The notes under the pieces: generated by a model
What the model saw: only the letters and a program-made list of their open reading frames with translations
Told to the model about the DNA's origin: nothing
The model's database searches: none
Translations under genes and position numbers: made by a program
Shown: piece by piece, positions 1 through 5,190 of the stretch
How positions within the stretch are numbered: position 1 is the stretch's first letter
Layout: each line of letters starts with the position of its first letter
Origin: Candidatus Saccharimonadota bacterium
Lineage (GTDB): Bacteria; Patescibacteriota; Saccharimonadia; UBA4664
Assembly: GCA_029237755.1 (NCBI GenBank)
Contig: JAQZBT010000100.1
Location: forward strand, 1 to 5,190
Direction: 5' to 3'
DNA length: 5,190 nt

Positions 1-1037
1 ATCTTGGCGAAGCCGGGCAGCAGGGCGGTGGAGAGATTGGCTTCGGCAATGGCCAGAGGAGTGCGCAGCTCGTGCGAAGTCACCGAGACGAACTCGTCGC
101 GCTGTTCATCCAGGGACTTCTGCTTGGTGATGTCACGGAAGACGGCCATGTAACCGCCCCAGGTGTCTCGGGCATAACCAAACACCTGTACCGGCGAGAG
201 GGTCAGGTCGAGGCGAATCTTGGAACCGTCAGCGGCATGGTAGTAGAGGTCCTGGCGGTTAACGGTGCGGCTATGGTCGGCGATGATGCGCATCGGATTC
301 AAGCGAAGACCGCTCTTGTCGTGCAGCGGCAGCAAGTCGGCGATGGAGGCGCCGGATATGTCACGGTTGGTATTGAGCAGCTCGAGGGCCGCGGCGTTAT
401 AGAGGTAGACTTTGCCGTCCGAGTCGATCGCCAGAACGGAGTCTGAGAGTGAGTTGATGAGGCTGAGCAGACGTTGGCGCTCGTTTTCGATGCGGCGGGT
501 GAACCGGCTTGAGAGCAAATACTCTTCGTCGCGGCTACGGACGGACTGCTCGGCGACGAGACTGAAGACGATGAGCAGGACAAGACCGATGATGAACTTG
601 AATTCCGGTGCGGCAGGCAGCGCGGTGGTGTCAACCTTCAACAGAATGAGACTGATGGCGACTTGGGCACTTAGCGAGAAGGCGAAACCGGCGATGCCGA
701 AGGAGGCGATCACGGCAATGATGAGCAGGAAGAAGAGCGGGTAGTAAGGACTGGCCAGTCCGCCCGATATAACGACCAGCGATAGCACGAAGGCGTGGTC
801 AACCGCCAATGAGTTGAGCCTGGAGTTGAAAAACTCGAGATTCAGGACGCGCCGGCTGTAGCGCAGGGCGTTATATAGGGCCGTGAGGAGGATCAGGGTA
901 AGGACGATCAGACCGTTGCTGCTGGCGAAGGGGAAGGTGATGAGGACCAAGAAGAGAATAATCCAGCGGATACTCCGTGTGGACGATTCGTAATACTCGT
1001 CCCGGTCGAATACCGGCCGGGTCAACTGCACCTTCAT
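1..1037 (-). CDS. Membrane sensor histidine kinase with PAS domain (3' end beyond left edge)
   Basis: Sensor kinase of a two-component system: it should autophosphorylate on a His and pass the phosphate to a response regulator that is not in this window. The 345 visible codons read as one open frame from the ATG at 1037. Residues about 24-57 and 80-163 are strongly hydrophobic and give roughly six membrane helices, including the segment SGGLASPYYPLFFLL (91-105), a style common in membrane-embedded sensor regions. A basic, charged linker (about 164-188) leads into a PAS domain (about 188-303: LINSLSDSVLAIDSDGKVYLYN, ending MAVFRDIT). The HisKA H-box follows, DEFVSVTSHELRTPLA, with the phospho-acceptor at His322. 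The dimerisation helix runs off the window, so the catalytic ATPase domain is not visible. There is no large periplasmic loop, so the signal is likely sensed in the membrane or by PAS. The start has only a weak Shine-Dalgarno (GAAAG). It lies 35 bases after the stop of the upstream gene, probably in the same operon. Confidence 0.93.
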   Translation of the reverse strand, partial: MKVQLTRPVFDRDEYYESSTRSIRWIILFLVLITFPFASSNGLIVLTLILLTALYNALRYSRRVLNLEFFNSRLNSLAVDHAFVLSLVVISGGLASPYYPLFFLLIIAVIASFGIAGFAFSLSAQVAISLILLKVDTTALPAAPEFKFIIGLVLLIVFSLVAEQSVRSRDEEYLLSSRFTRRIENERQRLLSLINSLSDSVLAIDSDGKVYLYNAAALELLNTNRDISGASIADLLPLHDKSGLRLNPMRIIADHSRTVNRQDLYYHAADGSKIRLDLTLSPVQVFGYARDTWGGYMAVFRDITKQKSLDEQRDEFVSVTSHELRTPLAIAEANLSTALLPGFAK

Positions 1038-1072
1038 AGTGCTTTCAGCATAACCGTATTGAGTGGCTGAGA

Positions 1073-1585
1073 CTAGTGCCGGCGGAGGCGGGGCAGACGC
1101 CGAGGTAAGCTATGGAACAGGCGGTGACGGAGTGATTCTGACCAGGCCAGCGCCGAGGCGGCTAAGGCAATGAGGGCGACCAACACGAGCCAGAGCACAC
1201 TGGGTTCGCTCTCCTCTTCTTCGTCGCCGGCTGTGCGCTCGCCGCCAAGTTCACCGGCGAGCACTTTGAGGGCTACGTCGGATGAGGCTTGCTGCTGGAG
1301 CGTGTTGGCGTTGGGCGCGGTCAGGCCGGTGGAGTCCTGGGTCGTGGACTGGAGCGGCGCACTGGCTCCGGCAGGCTGCAGCGCCGAGCTGTCGGCGGTT
1401 GATCCACCGGCAGCGGGATTGGTAGCGGTCGGACCGAGGCCGGCCATGGGGTCAGGAGTGGCGGCGGGGGTTTCGGCAGGGGCTTCAGTGACTACGGCTT
1501 CGGGTGGCGGTTGGGTATCTCCGGCCAGGGCGGTGGCAGGGGTGGCCAGGGCTAGCAGGAGAGCAACTAACAAGCGTTTTGACAT
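1073..1585 (-). CDS. Small signal-peptide protein with C-terminal membrane anchor, unknown function
   Basis: I do not recognise a family. The 170-residue product from the ATG at 1585 has a textbook signal peptide: basic MSKR, a hydrophobic core, and an AlaLeuAla site that predicts cleavage near residue 21. Residues about 22-100 are a low-complexity Pro/Ala/Thr/Ser-rich stretch, typical of an extended extracytoplasmic linker. A short, more ordered part (about 100-120) precedes an acidic run (DEEEESE, 121-127), one transmembrane helix (about 130-148) and a very basic Arg/His-rich tail (149-170). The positive tail predicts an outside N-terminus and an inside C-terminus. There is no LPXTG motif. 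A GTG at 1615 would add ten residues in front of the signal peptide. I prefer 1585 because a promoter is placed to start transcription at that ATG, and because the extra residues would spoil the signal peptide. It lies immediately upstream of the kinase, which suggests an accessory or sensory role; that is inference. Confidence 0.82.
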   Translation of the reverse strand: MSKRLLVALLLALATPATALAGDTQPPPEAVVTEAPAETPAATPDPMAGLGPTATNPAAGGSTADSSALQPAGASAPLQSTTQDSTGLTAPNANTLQQQASSDVALKVLAGELGGERTAGDEEEESEPSVLWLVLVALIALAASALAWSESLRHRLFHSLPRRLPRLRRH

Positions 1586-1591
1586 AGAAGC

Positions 1592-1620
1592 ATTGTAACG
1601 TTCAGGACTGGTCACTTCAA
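1592..1620 (-). promoter_or_regulatory. Sigma-70-type promoter of the 1585-1073 gene, predicted leaderless
   Basis: Read on the minus strand, a -35 box TTGAAG (1620-1615, four of six consensus bases) is separated by exactly 17 bases from a -10 box TACAAT (1597-1592, five of six). Only six bases lie between the -10 box and the ATG at 1585, so the usual start point falls on the A of the start codon. No Shine-Dalgarno sequence precedes the ATG, which fits a leaderless transcript. A/T-rich sequence lies upstream of the -35 (1621-1640). It would serve the small membrane-anchored protein and probably the kinase behind it. Confidence 0.6.
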
Positions 1621-1627
1621 ACCTTTT

Positions 1628-1638
1628 ATATCTGATAT
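1628..1638. repeat. 11-base palindrome between divergent promoters, possible operator
   Basis: ATATC-T-GATAT is a perfect inverted repeat with five-base arms and a one-base centre. It sits in the AT-rich middle of the 101-base divergent intergenic region, eight bases upstream of the -35 of the minus-strand gene and ahead of the start of the plus-strand gene. The position suits a binding site for a regulator acting on either side, but a palindrome this short in AT-rich DNA can arise by chance. Confidence 0.25.
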
Positions 1639-1662
1639 TTGGCTGAGTTTAGGTGAATCGCT

Positions 1663-1678
1663 TATGCTCCTGCATAAT
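1663..1678 (+). promoter_or_regulatory. Candidate -10 elements for the flippase-like gene
   Basis: Two options are visible just before the ATG at 1687. CATAAT (1673-1678) matches five of six -10 bases and would start transcription within one or two bases of the ATG, again nearly leaderless, but it has no good -35 at the right distance. TATGCT (1663-1668, four of six) is 18 bases from TTGGCT (1639-1644, four of six) and would give a leader of about 12 bases containing a weak GGA. I cannot choose between them. Confidence 0.35.
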
Positions 1679-1686
1679 GGATTCAT

Positions 1687-2572
1687 ATGGTGCGTAAGAT
1701 AGTGCTCAAAGGGTATATGGTGTGGGGCCCGATCCTCGGCCTTTTGGCTGTCGACCTCCTCTACCAGACCGGCATCGTCTGGAAACAATGGGACGTGTTG
1801 AGCGGCGTGCAGCCCTGGTTTTTGCTGTTGGCGGTAGTAAATCAGCTAATACATCATTTGGCGCGCCAGTCTGCGGGGCAAACACGGTGCGGCCAGCGCC
1901 ACGACCCAGTGGCTGATCATGTACTACAGCTTCATGTTTTGCGGTGTGGTGACTGTATTTCTGCTCATGCAGGTGCTGACTGTGTTGCTCTACCCCAACG
2001 CTCACGCCAACACGCTGGTGGGCGAGCTGCGGTTCTTGCCGTTGCTACTTATTGTGATCGGTCTCGTATTGCTGTCGCTGACGCGGTTTGGTTGGATGCG
2101 GCGGTTACTGCGCAAGTTTACATATGACAAGATCGGCAGCCAGGCGGTCTCCCCTCTTGGCATCATTAAAGAGCGCAAGCTGCAACGCCATACGCTCGGT
2201 TGGCTGGTCTTTGCCAGCATTGCTACGTGGATGATCGAGGGCTTTACGCTGTACCTGTGTCTCAGGGCCTTGGGAATAGAGGTGCCGTTGATAATGGCGG
2301 TGTTTGCGTTTACATTTGCGCGGCTGTTTGCGCTGGTACCGGTAGTGCCGGGTGGTGCGGGGCAGATCGAGGCCGGCGCAGCGCTACTACTGGTGGCGTA
2401 CAACTTCCCGTTTGGCATGGTCTTTACAGCGGCCGTACTATACCGGCTCGTGACCTACTGGCCGCCACTACTGTTAGGGGCATACAGCTATCTGCGCAGT
2501 TCAGATTCGAAGAATCTGGTGAAAGGCACCGGGTCTTTGTTTGCTTCCCAGCTGCTGCGACGGCGCAGCTGA
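1687..2572 (+). pseudogene. Flippase-like / LPG-synthase-TM family membrane protein gene, frameshifted with apparent internal deletion
   Basis: The two ends of one polytopic membrane protein lie in different frames. From the ATG at 1687 the first frame gives a typical N-terminus: a first helix (VWGPILGLLAVDLLY) and the start of a second (PWFLLLAVVNQLI). After about 1860 this frame becomes a polar, non-membrane peptide up to a stop at 2125-2127. The second frame opens after a TAA at 1847-1849 with YIIWRASLRGKHGAASATTQW and continues as good family sequence to the TGA at 2570-2572. Members of this family (UPF0104, related to the MprF flippase domain and glycolipid-associated proteins) normally have, between those two parts, a further helix and loop with a PSGG-like motif. 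That is absent here, so roughly 40-60 codons seem to be missing as well as the frame being broken. Total length is about 295 codons, against about 320-350 as I recall for intact members. It could be a real pseudogene or an assembly error. Confidence 0.75.
1919..2572 (+). CDS. C-terminal part of the flippase-like membrane protein (separate open frame)
   Basis: This 217-residue frame is the well-preserved 3' part of the broken gene starting at 1687, and is the piece an automatic caller would report. It has helices at about 5-25, 38-54, 93-115 and 122-142, with more from 153 to 190. The family signature PVVPGGAGQIE is at 141-151, followed by LYRLVTYWPPLLLG (174-187), the usual end of this domain. 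A basic loop (60-92) and a basic C-terminal tail are probably cytoplasmic. The homologous sequence extends about 23 codons upstream of the ATG at 1919, to 1850, so this ATG is internal to the original gene, and no good Shine-Dalgarno precedes it. Intact relatives are integral membrane proteins thought to handle lipids or lipid-linked sugars; whether this fragment is made or works is unknown. Confidence 0.7.
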   Translation: MYYSFMFCGVVTVFLLMQVLTVLLYPNAHANTLVGELRFLPLLLIVIGLVLLSLTRFGWMRRLLRKFTYDKIGSQAVSPLGIIKERKLQRHTLGWLVFASIATWMIEGFTLYLCLRALGIEVPLIMAVFAFTFARLFALVPVVPGGAGQIEAGAALLLVAYNFPFGMVFTAAVLYRLVTYWPPLLLGAYSYLRSSDSKNLVKGTGSLFASQLLRRRS

Positions 2573-2601
2573 GTCTCAGACAATGATGCGGTGCGCTGGA
2601 C

Positions 2602-2633
2602 GGCGGCGACGGCTCTGAGAGCCAATCACCGCC
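2602..2633. terminator. Two-tier stem-loop between convergent genes, weak terminator candidate
   Basis: The 76-base gap between the convergent genes ending at 2572 and 2649 contains GGCTC-TGA-GAGCC (2611-2623), flanked by GGCGG (2602-2606) and CCGCC (2629-2633), which can pair outside it across small internal loops. Its position between two converging stop codons suits a shared terminator. No run of T follows on either strand, so intrinsic termination would be weak. Confidence 0.25.
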
Positions 2634-2648
2634 ATCCGGCAGCACGTA

Positions 2649-3350
2649 CTACTTCTTTCTCTTGCGGAAGCCGAGCAGCAGTAATCCGCCGCCAACAACC
2701 AGGCCCCCAACCATCAGGCGGTCTTTCCACTGACTGGACTGGTCGGTTTGGGTTACGGTCGGTTGCGTGGCATGCCCCTCACTGCCGGGTAACTCCCGGA
2801 TAGTGAAGTGGGCGGCAATCATGAGCGCTATGCCCACAAACACTATTGCCATCAAGGCGATGATGTGTCGGCCTTCGTGGTGCCGCCTGAGCCGGCGGTA
2901 GTGCAACCAGATCAGGAACGGGATGGACAGAGCCTGGGCGCCGAGACCGTAAAACAGCGTCGTGCGGATACCAGTGGTGTCGTACCAGAAGACCAGCACG
3001 AGCACTGCCAGAGTGGCGAGAGCATTGCCAATCGCGGTCTTGTACCAGGCCACCGGAGGCGGATTGATGTTCAGACTGCGCTGGTGGCGGCGCCGAAACT
3101 CGGACCAGACGATGCCGACCGGCAGGAAGACCAGGCTGACGATCGTCGCCGCGCCAAGCGTTGGCTTCCAGATCGGCAGACTTAGGATCCAGTGCAGGAA
3201 CCAGAGTGCGCCGGCGGTGCCGACAATGATTGACGGTAGAGCGGCGACACTGCCTTCGGTGACAAAGGGCAGCAGCTTGGCCTTGGTGGGTTTGACCGTG
3301 GATATGTCAAAGGAGCGAGTCTCGCTCCTCCGTTTGTTACGGAATAGCAT
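2649..3350 (-). CDS. Six-helix integral membrane protein, unknown function
   Basis: I do not recognise the family. The 233-residue product starts at an ATG with a near-ideal Shine-Dalgarno, so the start is secure. A basic cytoplasmic N-terminus (MLFRNKRRS) is followed by hydrophobic segments at about 34-56, 65-83, 105-122, 130-150 and 162-181. Basic loops (EFRRRHQR, 84-91; YRRLRRHHEGRH, 151-162) lie between helices 2 and 3 and helices 4 and 5. After the fifth helix comes a polar Thr/Gln/Ser-rich linker (about 187-209) and a sixth, glycine-rich helix (212-227) ending in FRKRKK. The end resembles a separate C-terminal anchor (linker, helix, basic tail) joined to a four- or five-helix bundle. 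No catalytic motif stands out. It converges with the broken flippase-like gene and lies downstream of typA in the same direction, but with its own promoter, so co-regulation with typA is not required. Confidence 0.85.
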   Translation of the reverse strand: MLFRNKRRSETRSFDISTVKPTKAKLLPFVTEGSVAALPSIIVGTAGALWFLHWILSLPIWKPTLGAATIVSLVFLPVGIVWSEFRRRHQRSLNINPPPVAWYKTAIGNALATLAVLVLVFWYDTTGIRTTLFYGLGAQALSIPFLIWLHYRRLRRHHEGRHIIALMAIVFVGIALMIAAHFTIRELPGSEGHATQPTVTQTDQSSQWKDRLMVGGLVVGGGLLLLGFRKRKK

Positions 3351-3352
3351 GA

Positions 3353-3360
3353 CTCCTCCT
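3353..3360 (-). promoter_or_regulatory. Strong Shine-Dalgarno for the 3350-2649 gene
   Basis: On the minus strand AGGAGGAG (3360-3353) stands two to four bases before the ATG at 3350, depending on where the anti-SD pairing is anchored. It fixes the start of the six-helix membrane protein. It contrasts with the gene starting at 1585, which has no Shine-Dalgarno and a predicted leaderless message. Confidence 0.75.
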
Positions 3361-3388
3361 ATGAAGAGCGTAGTAGGTGCTGAAACGA

Positions 3389-3408
3389 GCAGCCCCGGGT
3401 GGGGCTGC
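3389..3408 (-). other. GC-rich stem-loop: 5' leader hairpin or typA terminator
   Basis: GCAGCCCC and GGGGCTGC form a perfect eight-base-pair stem with a four-base loop. Two readings are possible. It lies 42 bases past the typA stop, where a terminator is expected, but on the minus strand it is followed only by TCGTTTC, a poor T-tract. It also begins about four bases downstream of the start point predicted from the TATAAT box at 3424-3419, so it would cap the 5' end of the next gene's mRNA. Both roles could hold. Confidence 0.55.
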
Positions 3409-3418
3409 CAGTAATACT

Positions 3419-3448
3419 ATTATAACATCGCGCCGCTAGTGCGGGCAA
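3419..3448 (-). promoter_or_regulatory. Sigma-70-type promoter for the 3350-2649 membrane protein gene
   Basis: On the minus strand there is a perfect -10 box TATAAT (3424-3419) with TTGCCC (3448-3443, four of six -35 bases) 18 bases upstream, directly after the typA stop codon. The predicted start is an A at 3412, giving a leader of about 62 bases that carries the 3389-3408 stem-loop and then the AGGAGG ribosome site. This makes the membrane protein gene transcriptionally separable from typA. Confidence 0.6.
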
Positions 3449-3450
3449 GT

Positions 3451-5190
3451 TTAGCGGTTGTCGCGGTTGCGGCGGCGTTCGTGCTCGAGCAGCCAGCGCT
3501 TGCGCATGCGGATGTTTTCGGGGGTAACTTCGAGCAGTTCATCGTTTTCGATGAAGTCGAGCGCCTCTTCGAGGGTGAGCTCGGTGAAGGGCGTCAGCTG
3601 GGTGGTCATGTCGGTCGAGGAGGCGCGGACGTTGGTCAGCTTCTTCTCTTTGGTGACGTTGATCTCCATGTCTTCGCCGCGGCGGTTGAGGCCAATGATC
3701 ATGCCCTCGTAGACCTTGGTGGCCGGGCCGATGAAGGCGGTGCCGCGCTCTTCTACAACCTTGAGGCTGTAGGTGGTGGCGGCGCCGGTTTCGGCAGAGA
3801 TGAGGACGCCGTTGCGGAGCTGCTGCAGCGGGGCGCCGAGTGGCTCGTAGCCGTGGAGGAGCGAGTTGACGATGGCAGTGCCGCGGGTTGTGGTGAGCAG
3901 GATGTTGCGCAGACCGAGCAGGGCGCGGGTGGGCAGAGTATAGATGAGACGAGTAGTGGCCTTGGTGGTGGGCTCCATGGTGACCAGGTTGGCGCGGCGG
4001 CGGCCGAGTTCGGAGGTGACGGCGCCGACGTACTCTTCGGGTACTTCGACGGTCAGCTCTTCGACGGGCTCAACGGTCTGGCCGTCTTGCTGCTTGGTGA
4101 CGACCTGCGGGCGGCCGACTTCCATCTCGTAGCCTTCGCGGCGGAGGGTTTCGATGAGGACAGAGAGGTGCAGTTCACCTCGTCCAGAGACGAGGAAGTC
4201 GGTGCCGCGGTCAACGACACGCAGACCGACGTTGGTCTCGAGCTCGCGCTCAAGGCGCTCCCCTATCTGGCGGCTGGTGGTGTACTTGCCCTCTTTGCCG
4301 GCAAACGGGCTGGTGTTGGGGCCGAGTTGGATCTGCAGGGTGGGGGCTTCGATCTCCATGACCGGCAGGGCGTCGGGGTGCTCCTGGTCGGTGATGCTGC
4401 CGCCGATCTTGGCCGCGGCGATGCCGGTAATCCAAACGATGTCGCCGGCGACGGCTTCTGTGACTTCAAGCCGGTCGAGGCCCTGGGCGACGAAGAGTTT
4501 GTCCGACTTGGCACTGGTGACGGTGCCGTCGCGGTGGATGTAGCTCAGAGACTGACCGGCCTGAAGAGTCCCGCGCTGGATGCGGCCGATGGCGTACTTA
4601 CCCTGGTAGGAGTCCCAGGACAGAGAGGTGACGAGCATCTGGAAGGGACCTTCGGCGTCGACGCGCGGGGCGGGAATGTCGTTGATGATAGCGTTGAAGA
4701 TAGGGTCCAGGTTGGCGTAGGCGTCGATTTCTGAGTCTGTGGGCTGGTGGTCCCAGCTCTTTCCGTCGCGGCCGATGGCGAAGTAGACCGGGAACTCGAG
4801 TTGGTCATCGGAGACGGCCAGGTCGAGGAAGAGGTGCTCAACTTCAGCCACCACTTCTAAGGCGCGCTGGTCGCGCTTGTCGATCTTGTTGACGACTACG
4901 ACCGGCTTGAGGCCGAGGGCAAGGGCGCGCGAGAGTACGAACTTGGTCTGGGGCATCGGGCCCTCCTGGGCGTCGACGATGAGGAGGCAGCCGTCGGCCA
5001 TGTTGAGAGTCCGCTCAACTTCACCGGAGAAGTCGGCGTGGCCGGGGGTGTCGATGATGTTGATGCGGTAGCCGTCGTGGTTGATGGCGATGGTCTTGGC
5101 GGAGATGGTGATGCCGCGCTCGCGCTCGAGGTCACCGGTGTCCAGGATGGCGGTCTGCTGCATCTCGGCCTGGTTGTCGCGGAAGGTTTT
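3451..5190 (-). CDS. typA: Ribosome-associated GTPase TypA/BipA (5' end beyond right edge)
   Basis: TypA/BipA is a cytoplasmic translational GTPase of the EF-G/LepA class that binds ribosomes and helps 50S assembly and growth under stress. The open frame enters from the right edge with KTFRDNQAEMQQ and gives 579 visible residues. Family members are about 605-610, so only about 30 residues are missing, including the P-loop. The internal Met at 5163 is not the start. Seen, in visible numbering: switch I ERERGIT (22-28), G3 DTPGH (47-51), G4 NKID (101-104), domain II with the family segment PFQMLVTSLSWDSYQGKYAIGRI (about 182-204), EF-G-like domains with SGRGELHLSVLIETLRR, and the TypA C-terminal domain with NVTKEKKLTNVRA and LTLEEALDFIENDELLEVTP. 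It ends in a basic tail, RRRNRDNR. The G5 region reads YFAIGRDG rather than the common SA-type sequence. The gene looks intact and functional. Confidence 0.97.
   Translation of the reverse strand, partial: KTFRDNQAEMQQTAILDTGDLERERGITISAKTIAINHDGYRINIIDTPGHADFSGEVERTLNMADGCLLIVDAQEGPMPQTKFVLSRALALGLKPVVVVNKIDKRDQRALEVVAEVEHLFLDLAVSDDQLEFPVYFAIGRDGKSWDHQPTDSEIDAYANLDPIFNAIINDIPAPRVDAEGPFQMLVTSLSWDSYQGKYAIGRIQRGTLQAGQSLSYIHRDGTVTSAKSDKLFVAQGLDRLEVTEAVAGDIVWITGIAAAKIGGSITDQEHPDALPVMEIEAPTLQIQLGPNTSPFAGKEGKYTTSRQIGERLERELETNVGLRVVDRGTDFLVSGRGELHLSVLIETLRREGYEMEVGRPQVVTKQQDGQTVEPVEELTVEVPEEYVGAVTSELGRRRANLVTMEPTTKATTRLIYTLPTRALLGLRNILLTTTRGTAIVNSLLHGYEPLGAPLQQLRNGVLISAETGAATTYSLKVVEERGTAFIGPATKVYEGMIIGLNRRGEDMEINVTKEKKLTNVRASSTDMTTQLTPFTELTLEEALDFIENDELLEVTPENIRMRKRWLLEHERRRNRDNR

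Noticed and set aside
72..744. Plus-strand open frames opposite the histidine kinase
   Set aside because: The minus strand encodes continuous membrane, PAS and HisKA sequence across this stretch; the plus-strand frames show no domain features.
1170..1598. Plus-strand open frame of 142 codons opposite the small anchored protein
   Set aside because: It is a low-complexity Ser/Ala/Gly shadow of the Pro/Ala/Thr-rich minus-strand gene, which has a signal peptide, an anchor and a promoter.
1840..1860. Programmed ribosomal frameshift joining the two frames of the flippase-like gene
   Set aside because: No slippery heptamer or downstream structure is evident, and a slip alone would not restore the missing family segment.
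2781..2800. LPGSEG sequence in the six-helix membrane protein, resembling a sortase site
   Set aside because: It lacks the Thr-Gly of LPXTG and lies just after a membrane helix rather than at the expected distance within the linker, and there is no N-terminal signal peptide.
4157..4630. 14-base direct repeat (4157-4170 and 4617-4630) inside typA
   Set aside because: Both copies fall in conserved coding segments, in different domains, that share a Leu-Ser dipeptide; chance and codon preference explain it.
3439..4734. Long plus-strand open frame (431 codons) opposite typA
   Set aside because: It lies entirely antisense to the unmistakable TypA gene, has a Gly/Ala/Asp/Val-rich composition without domains, and is explained by GC-rich codon use on the other strand.

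Overview
The window holds five protein-coding loci, three on the minus strand, one broken gene on the plus strand and one minus-strand gene cut by the right edge. There are no RNA genes, mobile elements or CRISPR arrays that I can see. Coding is dense and GC-rich with the standard genetic code; the intergenic gaps are short (35 to 101 bases) and noticeably more AT-rich. The kinase H-box region (DEFVSVTSHELRTPLAIAEA) and the overall style of small membrane proteins remind me of Candidate Phyla Radiation bacteria such as Saccharibacteria, but this is an impression from family knowledge, not a demonstrated placement.

Layout, left to right. (1) 1-1037, minus, cut by the left edge: a membrane sensor histidine kinase with about six transmembrane helices, a PAS domain and the start of the HisKA domain with its phospho-accepting His. 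(2) 1073-1585, minus: a small signal-peptide protein with a Pro/Ala/Thr-rich linker and a C-terminal membrane anchor. It lies 35 bases upstream of the kinase and probably shares its transcript. (3) 1586-1686: an AT-rich divergent promoter region with a small palindrome. The promoter for gene 2 is spaced so that transcription should begin at the A of its ATG, i.e. a leaderless mRNA. (4) 1687-2572, plus: a polytopic flippase-like / lysylphosphatidylglycerol-synthase-TM family gene that is broken. The reading frame changes near 1845-1860, and the family segment expected there appears to be missing, so this looks like an internal deletion rather than a one-base slip. (5) 2649-3350, minus: a six-helix membrane protein that I do not recognise, with a strong Shine-Dalgarno sequence and its own consensus -10 box. 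(6) 3451-5190, minus, cut by the right edge: the ribosome-associated GTPase TypA/BipA, nearly complete, lacking only about 30 N-terminal residues.

The kinase and the small anchored protein are the only pair that looks functionally linked: a plausible two-gene sensory unit in which the anchored protein could act as an extracytoplasmic accessory. The other genes look like independent housekeeping or envelope functions. I found no convincing new multi-gene system. The items most worth a second look are the internally deleted flippase-like gene, the leaderless promoter geometry, the hairpin at the very 5' end of the predicted leader of the 2649-3350 gene, and the small protein/kinase pair.
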